In this document: in pieces, positions 40,869 through 49,645 of the stretch
How the letters are laid out: every line of letters begins with the position of its first letter
Position numbering within the stretch: the stretch's first letter is position 1
DNA from: Actinopolymorpha pittospori
GTDB lineage: Bacteria; Actinomycetota; Actinomycetes; Propionibacteriales; Actinopolymorphaceae
Direction of reading: 5' to 3'
Assembly: GCF_014873875.1 (NCBI RefSeq)
Contig: NZ_JADBEM010000001.1
Coordinates: 8,680,001 to 8,744,000 of the forward strand
DNA length: 64,000 nucleotides
Translations under genes and position numbers: made by a program
Notes under the pieces: model-generated
What the model saw: the letters and a program-made list of their open reading frames with translations, nothing else
Database searches by the model: none
Told to the model about the DNA's origin: nothing

Positions 40869-43241
40869 GTGTCCCAGCGTCGACAAAAAAACCGCCGCTT
40901 CCTCTTCTTCCGGACTCCTATGTCTTCCAAGAACGAGCACCCCCGCTCGCAAGCCGAGACAGCACCGGCCGACCAGGCGCGTCACCGCGCCGACCCGACC
41001 CAGCCGTCCCCTCAGAATCCGGCGGTCGGGCAGTCCACCACGGCTGCTTCGACGCCCCCTGCCGAGCAGGCTCCGACCACCGAGCGAGCCCAGAGCGCCG
41101 AGCAGGCCGTACGCCAGCCGGCTCCCGCTGAGCCGGCGCGCGAGGGTGGCTCGGAGCAGGACACCGCGAAACACAACGGTGGGAGCAACGGCACGGGCAA
41201 CGGTCGCGAGGCCACGTCGTTCCCACCGAGGACCGCCGTCGGGCGCATCCCGATCATCGACGTCACACCCGACGTCCGCGCTGGTGACCGGTTCCCCGCC
41301 AAGGCCGTGGTCGGCGAGGCACTGACCGTCGCCGCGACCGTGTTCCGGGAAGGACACGACGCCCTCGGGGCCAACGTCGTGACCCGCGGTCCCGACGGGC
41401 GCACGCTCGGTTGGACGCCGATGCGCTGCGACGAGCCCGGCACCGACCGCTGGACGGCGCGGATCCGTCCCGACGCCGAGGGCGCCTGGACCTACGCGGT
41501 CGAGGCATGGAGCGACCCCGTCGGTACGTGGCGCCACGCCGCCGAGGTCAAGATCGCTGCCGGCGTCGACGTCGAACTCATGCTGGTCGAGGGCGCGCTC
41601 GTCCTGCGCCGGGCGGCCGACAACCTGCCCGAGGACGACAGCGACGGCCGCGACCTGCTCTGGGCGGCCGTGCGGGCGCTGGAGGACGAGTCCCGGCCCG
41701 CGCAGGCTCGGATGTACGCCGCCACGGCCCCGGACGTGCTGGAGCTCCTCGCCGCCCACCCGCTGCGGGACATGCTGACCGTCTCGGAGACGTTCCCGCT
41801 CTGGGTCGACCGCGAGCGCGCACTGTACGGCAGTTGGTATGAGTTCTTCCCGCGTTCGGAGGGCGCCTACTACGCCGAGGACGAGGGCATCTGGGTGTCG
41901 GGCACGTTCAAGTCGGCCGCCGAGCGGCTGCCGGCGATCGCCGACCTTGGCTTCGACGTCGTTTACCTCCCGCCGATCCACCCGATCGGGCGCTTCAACC
42001 GCAAGGGCCCCAACAACACCCTCCAGACCGGTCCCGGCGACCCCGGCTCGCCCTGGGCGATCGGCGCCGACGAGGGCGGGCACGACGCCGTCCACCCCGA
42101 CCTCGGCACGATCGAGGACTTCGACACGTTCGTCCACCGCGCTCGTGACCTCGGCCTGGAGATCGCGCTCGACCTGGCGTTGCAGGCGGCGCCGGACCAC
42201 CCCTGGGTGAAGGCCCACCCGGAGTGGTTCACCACGCTGTCCGACGGGACGATCGCCTACGCGGAGAACCCGCCGAAGAAGTACCAGGACATCTATCCGA
42301 TCAACTTCGACAACGATCCCGCGGGGATCTACGCCGAGGTGCTCCGCGTCGTCCGGCACTGGATCGGCCACGGAGTCCGGATCTTCCGGGTGGACAACCC
42401 GCACACGAAGCCGGTGCGGTTCTGGGAGTGGCTGCTCGCGGAAGTACGCCGGACCGATCCGGACGTCCTCTTCCTGTCCGAGGCGTTCACCCGGCCACCG
42501 ATGCTGCAGACGCTCGCCAAGGTCGGGTTCCACCAGTCCTACACCTACTTCACCTGGCGCAACACCAAGGACGAGGTGGAGTCCTACCTCACCGAACTGA
42601 GCCGGCACACGTCGGACTTCCTGCGGCCCAACCTGTTCGTCAACACCCAGGACATCCTGACCGCCTACCTCCAGGAGGGTGGCCCGGCGGCGTTCCGCGT
42701 CCGGGCCGTGCTGGCCGCCATGGGTTCACCGACCTGGGGCGTCTACTCCGGGTTCGAACTCTGCGAGCACCTCGCGCTCCGGCCCGGCAGCGAGGAGTAC
42801 CTCAACTCCGAGAAGTACCAGTACCGGCCGCGCGACTGGGCCGCGTACGAGCCGGGCGGGGAGCTCGCCGGGCAGTCCATCGCTCCCTACCTCGGCCAGC
42901 TCAACCACATCCGGCGCCAGCACCCGGCTCTGCGGCGGTTGCGCAACCTGAGCGTCCATCACGTACCCGACCCCAACCTGGTGGTCTTCTCCAAGCGGGA
43001 ACGGCTCCCCGACGGTCGTGACGACACCGTGCTCGTCGTGGTCAACCTCGACCCACACGCACCCCACGAGTCGACCGTCTCGCTCACCATGCCAGACCTC
43101 GGCCTGGACTGGTCGGACACCTTCATCGTCCGCGACGAGATCACCGGGGAGAGCTGGCGTTGGGGCCAGCACAACTACGTCCGGCTCGACCCGGCACACC
43201 AATCCGCCCACATTCTCGCCCTTCAGTGGGGATCCGCATGA
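40869..43241 (+). CDS. glgE: GlgE, maltose-1-phosphate maltosyltransferase
   Basis: 790 residues from GTG 40869, chosen because GGGTAGG lies upstream; ATG 40920 (MSSKNEHPRSQ) is an alternative without a ribosome binding site. The first ~115 residues are a Pro/Ala/Glu/Gln-rich, probably disordered extension. The GlgE core then begins GRIPIIDVTPDVRAGDRFPA. GH13_3 catalytic residues are Asp509 in RIFRVDNPHTKPVRFWEWLL and Glu538 in VLFLSEAFTRPPML. It extends alpha-1,4-glucan with maltose from maltose-1-phosphate. The TGA overlaps the treS ATG, so translation is coupled. Confidence 0.95.
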   Translation: MSQRRQKNRRFLFFRTPMSSKNEHPRSQAETAPADQARHRADPTQPSPQNPAVGQSTTAASTPPAEQAPTTERAQSAEQAVRQPAPAEPAREGGSEQDTAKHNGGSNGTGNGREATSFPPRTAVGRIPIIDVTPDVRAGDRFPAKAVVGEALTVAATVFREGHDALGANVVTRGPDGRTLGWTPMRCDEPGTDRWTARIRPDAEGAWTYAVEAWSDPVGTWRHAAEVKIAAGVDVELMLVEGALVLRRAADNLPEDDSDGRDLLWAAVRALEDESRPAQARMYAATAPDVLELLAAHPLRDMLTVSETFPLWVDRERALYGSWYEFFPRSEGAYYAEDEGIWVSGTFKSAAERLPAIADLGFDVVYLPPIHPIGRFNRKGPNNTLQTGPGDPGSPWAIGADEGGHDAVHPDLGTIEDFDTFVHRARDLGLEIALDLALQAAPDHPWVKAHPEWFTTLSDGTIAYAENPPKKYQDIYPINFDNDPAGIYAEVLRVVRHWIGHGVRIFRVDNPHTKPVRFWEWLLAEVRRTDPDVLFLSEAFTRPPMLQTLAKVGFHQSYTYFTWRNTKDEVESYLTELSRHTSDFLRPNLFVNTQDILTAYLQEGGPAAFRVRAVLAAMGSPTWGVYSGFELCEHLALRPGSEEYLNSEKYQYRPRDWAAYEPGGELAGQSIAPYLGQLNHIRRQHPALRRLRNLSVHHVPDPNLVVFSKRERLPDGRDDTVLVVVNLDPHAPHESTVSLTMPDLGLDWSDTFIVRDEITGESWRWGQHNYVRLDPAHQSAHILALQWGSA

Positions 43242-44932
43242 CCCAACTAGCTACCGAAGGCGGCCTGAGCTCCGACCCGGAGTGGTACAAGCACGCCGTC
43301 TTCTACGAAGTCCTGGTCCGCTCGTTCGCCGACTCCACCAGCGACGGTGTAGGTGACCTTCGTGGGCTGAAGGAGAAGCTCGACTATCTCCAGTGGCTCG
43401 GCATCGACTGCGTGTGGCTGCCGCCGTTCAACGTCTCGCCGCTGCGCGACGGTGGCTACGACGTGGCCGACTACACCGCGATCGCGCCCGACGTCGGCGC
43501 CCACGAGGACTTCGTGGACTTCATCGAGGCGGCGCATGCCCGAGGCATCCGGGTGATCGTCGACTTCGTCATGAACCACACGTCCGACCAGCACCCGTGG
43601 TTCCAGGCCTCCCGCGCCGACCCCGAGGGTCCCTACGGCGACTTCTACGTCTGGGCCGACACCGACGAGGGGTACTCCGACGCGCGGATCATCTTCGTCG
43701 ACACCGAGACCAGCAACTGGACCTTCGACCCGATCCGCAAGCAGTACTTCTGGCACCGCTTCTTCTCCCACCAACCGGACCTGAACTTCGAGAACCCGAG
43801 CGTGCAGGACGCCATCGTCGACGCCCTGCGCTTCTGGCTCGACCTCGGAATTGACGGCTTCCGGCTGGACGCCGTGCCCTACCTCTTCGAGGAGGAGGGC
43901 TCCAACTGCGAGAACCTGCCGCGGACGCACGAGTTCCTGAAGCGGATCCGCAAGGAGGTCGACACCGACTACCCCGACCGCGTCCTGCTCTGCGAGGCCA
44001 ACCAGTGGCCGGCGGACGTGGTGGAGTACTTCGGCGATCTCGGCAGCGGTGGCGACGAGTGCCACATGGCGTTCCACTTCCCGGTGATGCCGCGCATCTT
44101 CATGGCCGTACGCCGTGAGTCCCGCTACCCCATCTCCGAGATCATGGCGCAGACTCCGAAGATCCCCGACCGCTGCCAGTGGGGCATCTTCCTGCGCAAC
44201 CACGACGAGCTGACCCTCGAGATGGTCGCCGACGAGGACCGCGACTACATGTGGGCGGAGTACGCCAAGGACCCCCGCATGAAGGCCAACATCGGGATCC
44301 GGCGCCGGCTCGCCCCGCTGCTCGAGAACGACACCAACCAGATGGAGCTCTTCACGGCGCTCCTGCTGTCCCTGCCGGGCTCGCCGATCATCTACTACGG
44401 CGACGAGATCGGTATGGGCGACAACATCTGGCTGGGTGACCGCGACGGGGTCCGCACGCCGATGCAGTGGACACCGGACCGCAACGCGGGCTTCTCCGCC
44501 TGCGAGCCGGGTCGGCTGACCCTGCCGGTGATCATGGACTCGATCTACGGCTACCAGGCCGTCAACGTCGAGGCGCAGCTCCAGAGCGCGTCGTCGCTGC
44601 TGCACTGGGTACGCCGGATGATCCACGTCCGCAAGCAGAACCCGGCGTTCGGCTCCGGCACCTTCACCGACCTCGGTGGCAGCAACCCCAGCGTTCTCTC
44701 GTTCGTGCGAGAGTTGGGCGATGACGTCGTACTCTGCGTCAACAACCTCTCGAGGTTCCCCCAGCCGGTCGAACTCGACCTGCGCCGGTGGGAAGGGGCC
44801 GAGCCCATCGAACTCCTCGGAGGCGTGCGCTTCCCGCACGTCGGCGAGTTGCCCTACCTCCTCACCCTCGGCGGCCACGGCTTCTACTGGTTCCGGCTAC
44901 CCCACCCCTCCGGCGAGGAGCCCTTGGCCTGA
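43238..44932 (+). CDS. treS: Trehalose synthase (maltose alpha-D-glucosyltransferase)
   Basis: 564 residues from ATG 43238, overlapping the glgE stop (ATGA). The TreS N-terminus EWYKHAVFYEVLVRSFADST is clear. Catalytic residues: Asp211 in GIDGFRLDAVPYLFEEEGSN, Glu253 in VLLCEANQWPADVVEYFG and Asp323 in FLRNHDELTLEMV. It interconverts trehalose and maltose; with the following kinase it feeds maltose-1-phosphate to GlgE. This is the short TreS without a fused kinase domain, the kinase being a separate gene 92 bases on. Confidence 0.97.
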   Translation: MTQLATEGGLSSDPEWYKHAVFYEVLVRSFADSTSDGVGDLRGLKEKLDYLQWLGIDCVWLPPFNVSPLRDGGYDVADYTAIAPDVGAHEDFVDFIEAAHARGIRVIVDFVMNHTSDQHPWFQASRADPEGPYGDFYVWADTDEGYSDARIIFVDTETSNWTFDPIRKQYFWHRFFSHQPDLNFENPSVQDAIVDALRFWLDLGIDGFRLDAVPYLFEEEGSNCENLPRTHEFLKRIRKEVDTDYPDRVLLCEANQWPADVVEYFGDLGSGGDECHMAFHFPVMPRIFMAVRRESRYPISEIMAQTPKIPDRCQWGIFLRNHDELTLEMVADEDRDYMWAEYAKDPRMKANIGIRRRLAPLLENDTNQMELFTALLLSLPGSPIIYYGDEIGMGDNIWLGDRDGVRTPMQWTPDRNAGFSACEPGRLTLPVIMDSIYGYQAVNVEAQLQSASSLLHWVRRMIHVRKQNPAFGSGTFTDLGGSNPSVLSFVRELGDDVVLCVNNLSRFPQPVELDLRRWEGAEPIELLGGVRFPHVGELPYLLTLGGHGFYWFRLPHPSGEEPLA

Positions 44933-45024
44933 GCGGAGCAGACCGGTCGGAGCGCGCCGGCGGTGAGGGCGGGATCTCCGAGGGAGCCCGCCCACGGCCG
45001 GCGGCACACAGCGAACGAAAGGTA

Positions 45025-46437
45025 ATGATGGTGAAAGCCACTCAGACCACTGGCCTGCACGACTTCCTCGAGCGTCAGCGGTGGTTCACGGGCAAGGGCA
45101 GGGAGTTCACGATCGAATCCGCCCACCCGCTGAGTTGGCTGTCCGAACCCGGTGCCTGGCCCGCCGTTCGGGTCGAGCTGGTCACCGTTCGGTACGCCGA
45201 CGGCAACGGCACCGCACTCGACGTCTACCAGGTGCCGTTGTCCTACCACGACGAGCCGGCCGAGCTGCTCGCCCATGCCGCGGTGTCGGAATGGGAGGAG
45301 CCCGATCTCGGCGGCGTGCCCGTCTGGGTCTACGACGCCCTGCACGACAAGGCCGCGACGGCGTTGCTCCTGCACGGGCTGCTCGACGACGTCGTCAAAC
45401 CCGACCTGGCGTTCCACCGGCTCGGGACGATCGAGGTCGCGCGGGACGAGTCGTCTCTCGTGCTGACCGCCGAACAGAGCAACACCTCCCTCGTCTACGG
45501 CGAGGACGTCCTGCTCAAGGTCTTCCGTCGCGTCCACCACGGCCGCAACCCCGACATCGAGGTCCACGAGGCCTTCGCGCGACACGACTGCGGCAACGTC
45601 GCCCGGCTCTTCGGCTGGCTGGACGCCGAGTGGCCCGACGCCGACGGCAAGCGGGCGCGCGGCGACCTCGGGATGTACAGCGACTTCTTCCGGACGGCCA
45701 CCGACGGCTGGGAGCTCGCGATCACGAGCGTGCGCGACCTCTACGCCGAGGCCGACCTGCACGCCGACGAGGTGGGCGGCGACTTCGCCGGCGAGTCGCA
45801 CCGGCTCGGTGCCACCACTGCCGAGGTCCACGCCGACATGGCGCGCTACCTCCCGACCGGAGAGTGGGGCCCGGAGGAACTCACCGGCCTGGCGGCGGCG
45901 ATGCGTGGTCGGCTCGCCGACTCCGTGGCCGCCGTACCCGCCCTGGCGCCCTACGCCGGCGGACTCCGCGACGCCTACGACGACCTGGAGCGGTCGGTCG
46001 GCTCCATGCCCGTCCAGCACATCCACGGTGACTTCCACCTCGGCCAGGCCATGCGAACGGTCGGCGGCTGGCGGATCATCGACTTCGAGGGCGAGCCCGC
46101 CCGGGCCTGGGAGGAGCGCGGCACCCTCGACTCGCCGATCCGCGACGTCGCGGGAATGCTGCGCTCCTTCGACTACGCCGCGCAGCACCTCCTCGCCGAC
46201 CACGACCGCGCCGACGAGCACCAGCTCAGCTACCGCGCGGCGGAGTGGGCGGAGCGCAACCGCTCGGCGTTCTGCGAGGGCTACGGCGAGGTGGCGGGCA
46301 TCGACCCGCGCGACCACGCCGTCCTGCTGCGTGCCTACGAAACGGACAAGGCGGTCTACGAGGTCGTCTACGAGGCACGCACCCGCCCGGACTGGATCGG
46401 TATCCCCCTCGCGGCGGTGCGCAGACTCGCCGGCTGA
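45025..46437 (+). CDS. mak: Maltokinase (Pep2/Mak)
   Basis: 470 residues from ATG 45025 or the ATG at 45028; GAAAGG lies just upstream. N-terminal cap domain (LHDFLERQRWFTGKGREF) and kinase-like fold with VLLKVFRRVHHGRNPDIEVH, the catalytic loop QHIHGDFHLGQAM (Asp336) and the metal motif RIIDFEGEPA (Asp353). It phosphorylates maltose at C1 using ATP, supplying GlgE. It lies between treS and glgB, so it sits in the pathway order. Confidence 0.95.
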   Translation: MMVKATQTTGLHDFLERQRWFTGKGREFTIESAHPLSWLSEPGAWPAVRVELVTVRYADGNGTALDVYQVPLSYHDEPAELLAHAAVSEWEEPDLGGVPVWVYDALHDKAATALLLHGLLDDVVKPDLAFHRLGTIEVARDESSLVLTAEQSNTSLVYGEDVLLKVFRRVHHGRNPDIEVHEAFARHDCGNVARLFGWLDAEWPDADGKRARGDLGMYSDFFRTATDGWELAITSVRDLYAEADLHADEVGGDFAGESHRLGATTAEVHADMARYLPTGEWGPEELTGLAAAMRGRLADSVAAVPALAPYAGGLRDAYDDLERSVGSMPVQHIHGDFHLGQAMRTVGGWRIIDFEGEPARAWEERGTLDSPIRDVAGMLRSFDYAAQHLLADHDRADEHQLSYRAAEWAERNRSAFCEGYGEVAGIDPRDHAVLLRAYETDKAVYEVVYEARTRPDWIGIPLAAVRRLAG

Positions 46438-46439
46438 CC

Positions 46440-46473
46440 AGTCCGTAGCCGATCAGAGTCCGTAGCCGATCAG
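46440..46473 (+). repeat. 17-bp perfect tandem duplication before glgB
   Basis: AGTCCGTAGCCGATCAG occurs twice without a spacer, between the mak stop and the glgB ribosome binding site. It lengthens the 54-bp intergenic gap by 17 bases and probably reflects a slippage event. Confidence 0.9.
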
Positions 46474-46491
46474 AAGAAAAGGTGCACCCGG

Positions 46492-48744
46492 ATGTCCGAT
46501 CACCGCACCACGTCCCAGCCCACCAACGGCTCGGCGCCGGCCACCGGCTCCAAGCCCGTGGCTTCCTCCGCGGGCTCGACGGTCGGCCGGGAGGAGATCG
46601 ACCGGCTGCTGGCCGGCGCCCACCACAACCCGCACACCTTCCTCGGACCGCACCCGCACGAGGGCCGCGTCCTCGTCCGGGTGCTGCGCCCGATGGCCGA
46701 AGGGGTGGTGGTCCGGGTCGGCGACGAACGGGTCGAGCTGGCCCATGAGTACTCCGGGGTCTGGACCGGCGTACTCCCCGGCGAGCGGGTCCCCGACTAC
46801 CGCCTCGAGGTGACCTATCCCGACGACGTGACCGTCCACACCGACGACCCGTACCGCTTCCTGCCCACGCTCGGCGAGGTCGACCTGCACCTCATCGGCG
46901 AGGGCCGGCACGAGAACCTCTGGCAGGTTCTCGGCGCCCACGTCCGCGAGTACGACACACCCGGCGGCACGGTGACCGGCACGTCCTTCGCGGTGTGGGC
47001 CCCGAACGCCGAGGGCGTCCGCGTCGTCGGCGACTTCAACTTCTGGGACGGCCGCGGCCATCCGATGCGCTCGATGGGCGGCAGCGGTGTCTGGGAGCTG
47101 TTCGTTCCCGACGTGGGTGACGGTGCGCTCTATCGCTACGAGATCCTTGGTCGGGACGGCCTGCGGCGGCAGAAGTCCGACCCGATGGCGTTCCGCACCG
47201 AGACACCACCAGCCAACGCCTCGATGGTGTTCCACTCGACCTACTCCTGGGGCGACCAGGAGTGGATGGCCCGGCGGTCCACCGCGCAGACCCATGCCGA
47301 ACCCATGAGCACCTACGAGGTCCACCTCGGCTCGTGGCGGCGGGGCCGCACCTACCGCGAACTCGCCGAGGAGCTGGTCCCCTACGTCGTGGAGATGGGC
47401 TTCACCCACGTCGAACTGCTCCCGGTGATGGAGCACCCGTTCGGTGGTTCCTGGGGTTACCAGGTCTCGTCGTACTTCGCGCCCACCGCGAGGTTCGGAG
47501 ATCCCGACGGTTTCCGCGCCCTGGTCGACGCGCTGCACCAGGCGGGGATCGGGGTCATCCTCGACTGGGTCCCGGCGCACTTCCCGAAGGACGACTGGGC
47601 GCTCGCCCGCTTCGACGGGACTCCGCTCTACGAGCACGCCGACCCCCGCCGCGGCGAGCACCCCGACTGGGGCACGCTCATCTTCGACTTCGGTCGCCGG
47701 GAGGTCCGCAACTTCCTGCTGGCCAACGCGTTGTACTGGCTCGAGGAGTTCCACATCGACGGGCTGCGGATGGACGCCGTCGCCTCGATGCTCTACCTCG
47801 ACTACTCCCGCGCCGAGGGCGAGTGGACGCCGAACCAGTACGGCGGCCGGGAGAACCTCGACGCGGTGAGCTTCCTGCAGGAGGTCAACGCGACCTGCTA
47901 CCGCCGGGTGCCGGGCATCACGACGATCGCGGAGGAGTCGACGGCCTGGCCGGGCGTGACCCGGCCGGTTCACCTGGGCGGGCTGGGCTTCGGCTTCAAG
48001 TGGAACATGGGCTGGATGCACGACTCGCTCGAGTACCTCCGGCACGAGCCGATCTACCGGCAGTACCACCATCACCAGATGACGTTCTCCCTCGTCTACT
48101 CCCACTCCGAGAACTTCGTCCTGCCGCTGTCCCACGACGAGGTGGTGCACGGCAAGGGATCCCTGCTCGCCAAGATGCCGGGCGACCGCTGGCAGCAGCT
48201 CGCCAACCTGCGGGCCTACCTCGGCTTCATGTGGGCCCACCCGGGCAAGCAGCTGCTGTTCATGGGCGGAGAGTTCGCCCAGGCGGCCGAGTGGGCCGAG
48301 TCGCGCGAGCTCGACTGGTGGCTGCTGGAGCACTCCGAGCACCAGGGAGTGCGCCAACTCGTCCGCGACCTCAACGCCGCCTACCGGGCCGCCCCGGAGC
48401 TGTGGGCCACCGACCACGTCTCCGAGGCGTTTTCCTGGATCGACGCGAACGACGCGGGAAACAACGTGTTCAGCTTCCTGCGTACCGGTCCTGACGGCAC
48501 GATCACCGCCTGCGTCGCGAACTTCGCCGCCGTGCCCCACGCGCAGTACCGCCTCGGGCTGCCGTGCACCGGCATGTGGCACGAGGTCGTCAACACCGAC
48601 GCGCGAACCTACGCGGGGTCGGGCGTCGGCAACCTCGGCACGCTGCCCGCCGTACCGGAGAGCTGGCACGGGCGGCCGGCGTCGACCAGCCTGACACTCC
48701 CGCCACTTGGCACACTCTGGCTCCGTTACACGCCGACGTCGTGA
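46492..48744 (+). CDS. glgB: 1,4-alpha-glucan branching enzyme
   Basis: 750 residues. After a Ser/Thr/Ala-rich leader (~35 residues) come the CBM48 N-domain (HHNPHTFLGPHPHEGRVLVR) and the GH13 barrel: LELLPVMEHPFGGSWGYQ-type region, HIDGLRMDAVASMLYLDYSR with nucleophile Asp428, GITTIAEESTAWPGV and VLPLSHDEVVHGKGSL. It makes alpha-1,6 branches in the glucan built by GlgE. AAAAGGTG lies about 9 bases before the ATG. Last gene of the glgE-treS-mak-glgB operon; a strong terminator follows. Confidence 0.97.
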   Translation: MSDHRTTSQPTNGSAPATGSKPVASSAGSTVGREEIDRLLAGAHHNPHTFLGPHPHEGRVLVRVLRPMAEGVVVRVGDERVELAHEYSGVWTGVLPGERVPDYRLEVTYPDDVTVHTDDPYRFLPTLGEVDLHLIGEGRHENLWQVLGAHVREYDTPGGTVTGTSFAVWAPNAEGVRVVGDFNFWDGRGHPMRSMGGSGVWELFVPDVGDGALYRYEILGRDGLRRQKSDPMAFRTETPPANASMVFHSTYSWGDQEWMARRSTAQTHAEPMSTYEVHLGSWRRGRTYRELAEELVPYVVEMGFTHVELLPVMEHPFGGSWGYQVSSYFAPTARFGDPDGFRALVDALHQAGIGVILDWVPAHFPKDDWALARFDGTPLYEHADPRRGEHPDWGTLIFDFGRREVRNFLLANALYWLEEFHIDGLRMDAVASMLYLDYSRAEGEWTPNQYGGRENLDAVSFLQEVNATCYRRVPGITTIAEESTAWPGVTRPVHLGGLGFGFKWNMGWMHDSLEYLRHEPIYRQYHHHQMTFSLVYSHSENFVLPLSHDEVVHGKGSLLAKMPGDRWQQLANLRAYLGFMWAHPGKQLLFMGGEFAQAAEWAESRELDWWLLEHSEHQGVRQLVRDLNAAYRAAPELWATDHVSEAFSWIDANDAGNNVFSFLRTGPDGTITACVANFAAVPHAQYRLGLPCTGMWHEVVNTDARTYAGSGVGNLGTLPAVPESWHGRPASTSLTLPPLGTLWLRYTPTS

Positions 48745-48767
48745 CCGGCGTCCTCGCCGCGGACACG

Positions 48768-48802
48768 ACTCGGCCCCGGCGGGGTTACCGCCGGGGCCGA
48801 GT
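48768..48802 (+). terminator. Strong hairpin terminator after glgB
   Basis: A perfect 15-bp stem (48768-48782 pairing with 48788-48802, core CGGCCCCGGCGG) closes a GGTTA loop 23 bases after the glgB stop and is followed by TTCGTG. GC-rich stem with a short T run fits an actinobacterial terminator. Confidence 0.8.
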
Positions 48803-48920
48803 TTCGTGCGGGCCGCGGACTGTGGATGCGCCGCGGTCAGGTCTCGAGGTTTCGAGTGATCAGGGATCGGCGGTTCGGGCGACGCGCACGGGATCCCCGG
48901 ACGAAACGAGCGGGTTCAGG

Positions 48921-49130
48921 TCAGTAGGCCTCGACGCCGGCACGCGGCGCTTCCAGCCGGTCGGCGAGCCGAGCCAGTCGAACGCCGGTGCCGCGAAGCG
49001 ACCGGACCATCCACCGGTTCCTCGGCTGCGCGACGCGGTGGGCCGAAACCCTGGTCCGCTGCTCGAGCCGTTCGGTGTAGTCGTCGGCGTAGTTAGCAAT
49101 GGCAGGCCACATGGTGTTCTCAGTCTCCAT
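48921..49130 (-). CDS. Small basic protein of unknown function
   Basis: 69 residues from ATG 49130; ATG 49112 (MWPAIANYADDYTERLEQRT) with GGAGA 11 bases upstream may be the real start. Aromatic N-terminus, then RVSAHRVAQPRNRW and a helical Arg/Leu-rich part (RGTGVRLARLADRLEAPRAG). No membrane helix. I do not recognise a family. The shape suggests a short helical, possibly nucleic-acid- or membrane-associated protein. It lies between glgB and the BTAD regulator gene. Confidence 0.55.
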   Translation of the reverse strand: METENTMWPAIANYADDYTERLEQRTRVSAHRVAQPRNRWMVRSLRGTGVRLARLADRLEAPRAGVEAY

Positions 49131-49645
49131 AGGTTGCTGGTGTTTGGTCGAGGTGAGGGGTGTCCTCACGACCAGTCACACGCCTCCACGCAAGGCGTCT
49201 TCGTTGACCCCCGACAGTGATTTCCGGTCTTGCTCTGTGTGTTCGCAGGACTGGTCACCACTTCGATGGTGACGTGGGAATGTGCCGGCGAGGTTTCGCC
49301 GGAGCATCATCTGGATGCACTCTCCCGACCCGTTACGTGCCAACGCCGTAAGCCGGCGCGGCATTCCGAACGGCCGCGAAGTCTTCGCGAGACATTTCTC
49401 GACGACGGTCCGGATCGTGACCACATAGTAGTCGGAGCAGGAAGTCACGATCTCGGCCACCCTCGGCCGCACCGTTCCAGGCTTCCACACCAGGTGGACG
49501 ACGTCGACCGGATTTCGGCGAGCACGGCGTCGAGCTGACGGCAATGCTGTCAAGGAACGCTTGCATCGCCGGGGCGGGGCCTGCCAACACGTCGGTGGCC
49601 ATAGCCCGCTGCTCGCGGGCGGAGCGGATCGCGGAAGATACCCGC
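49131..49645. other. 515-bp region, no convincing gene
   Basis: Lower GC than the neighbours. Open frames exist on both strands (for example VVHLVWKPGTVRPRVAEIV on the minus strand near 49450-49510), but none has a ribosome binding site, a family resemblance or a natural end. It may hold decayed coding DNA plus the promoter of the regulator gene at 49646. Confidence 0.4.

Noticed and set aside
49230..49538. 102-codon plus-strand ORF before the BTAD regulator
   Set aside because: No ribosome binding site or family pattern, and equally long frames exist on the other strand.
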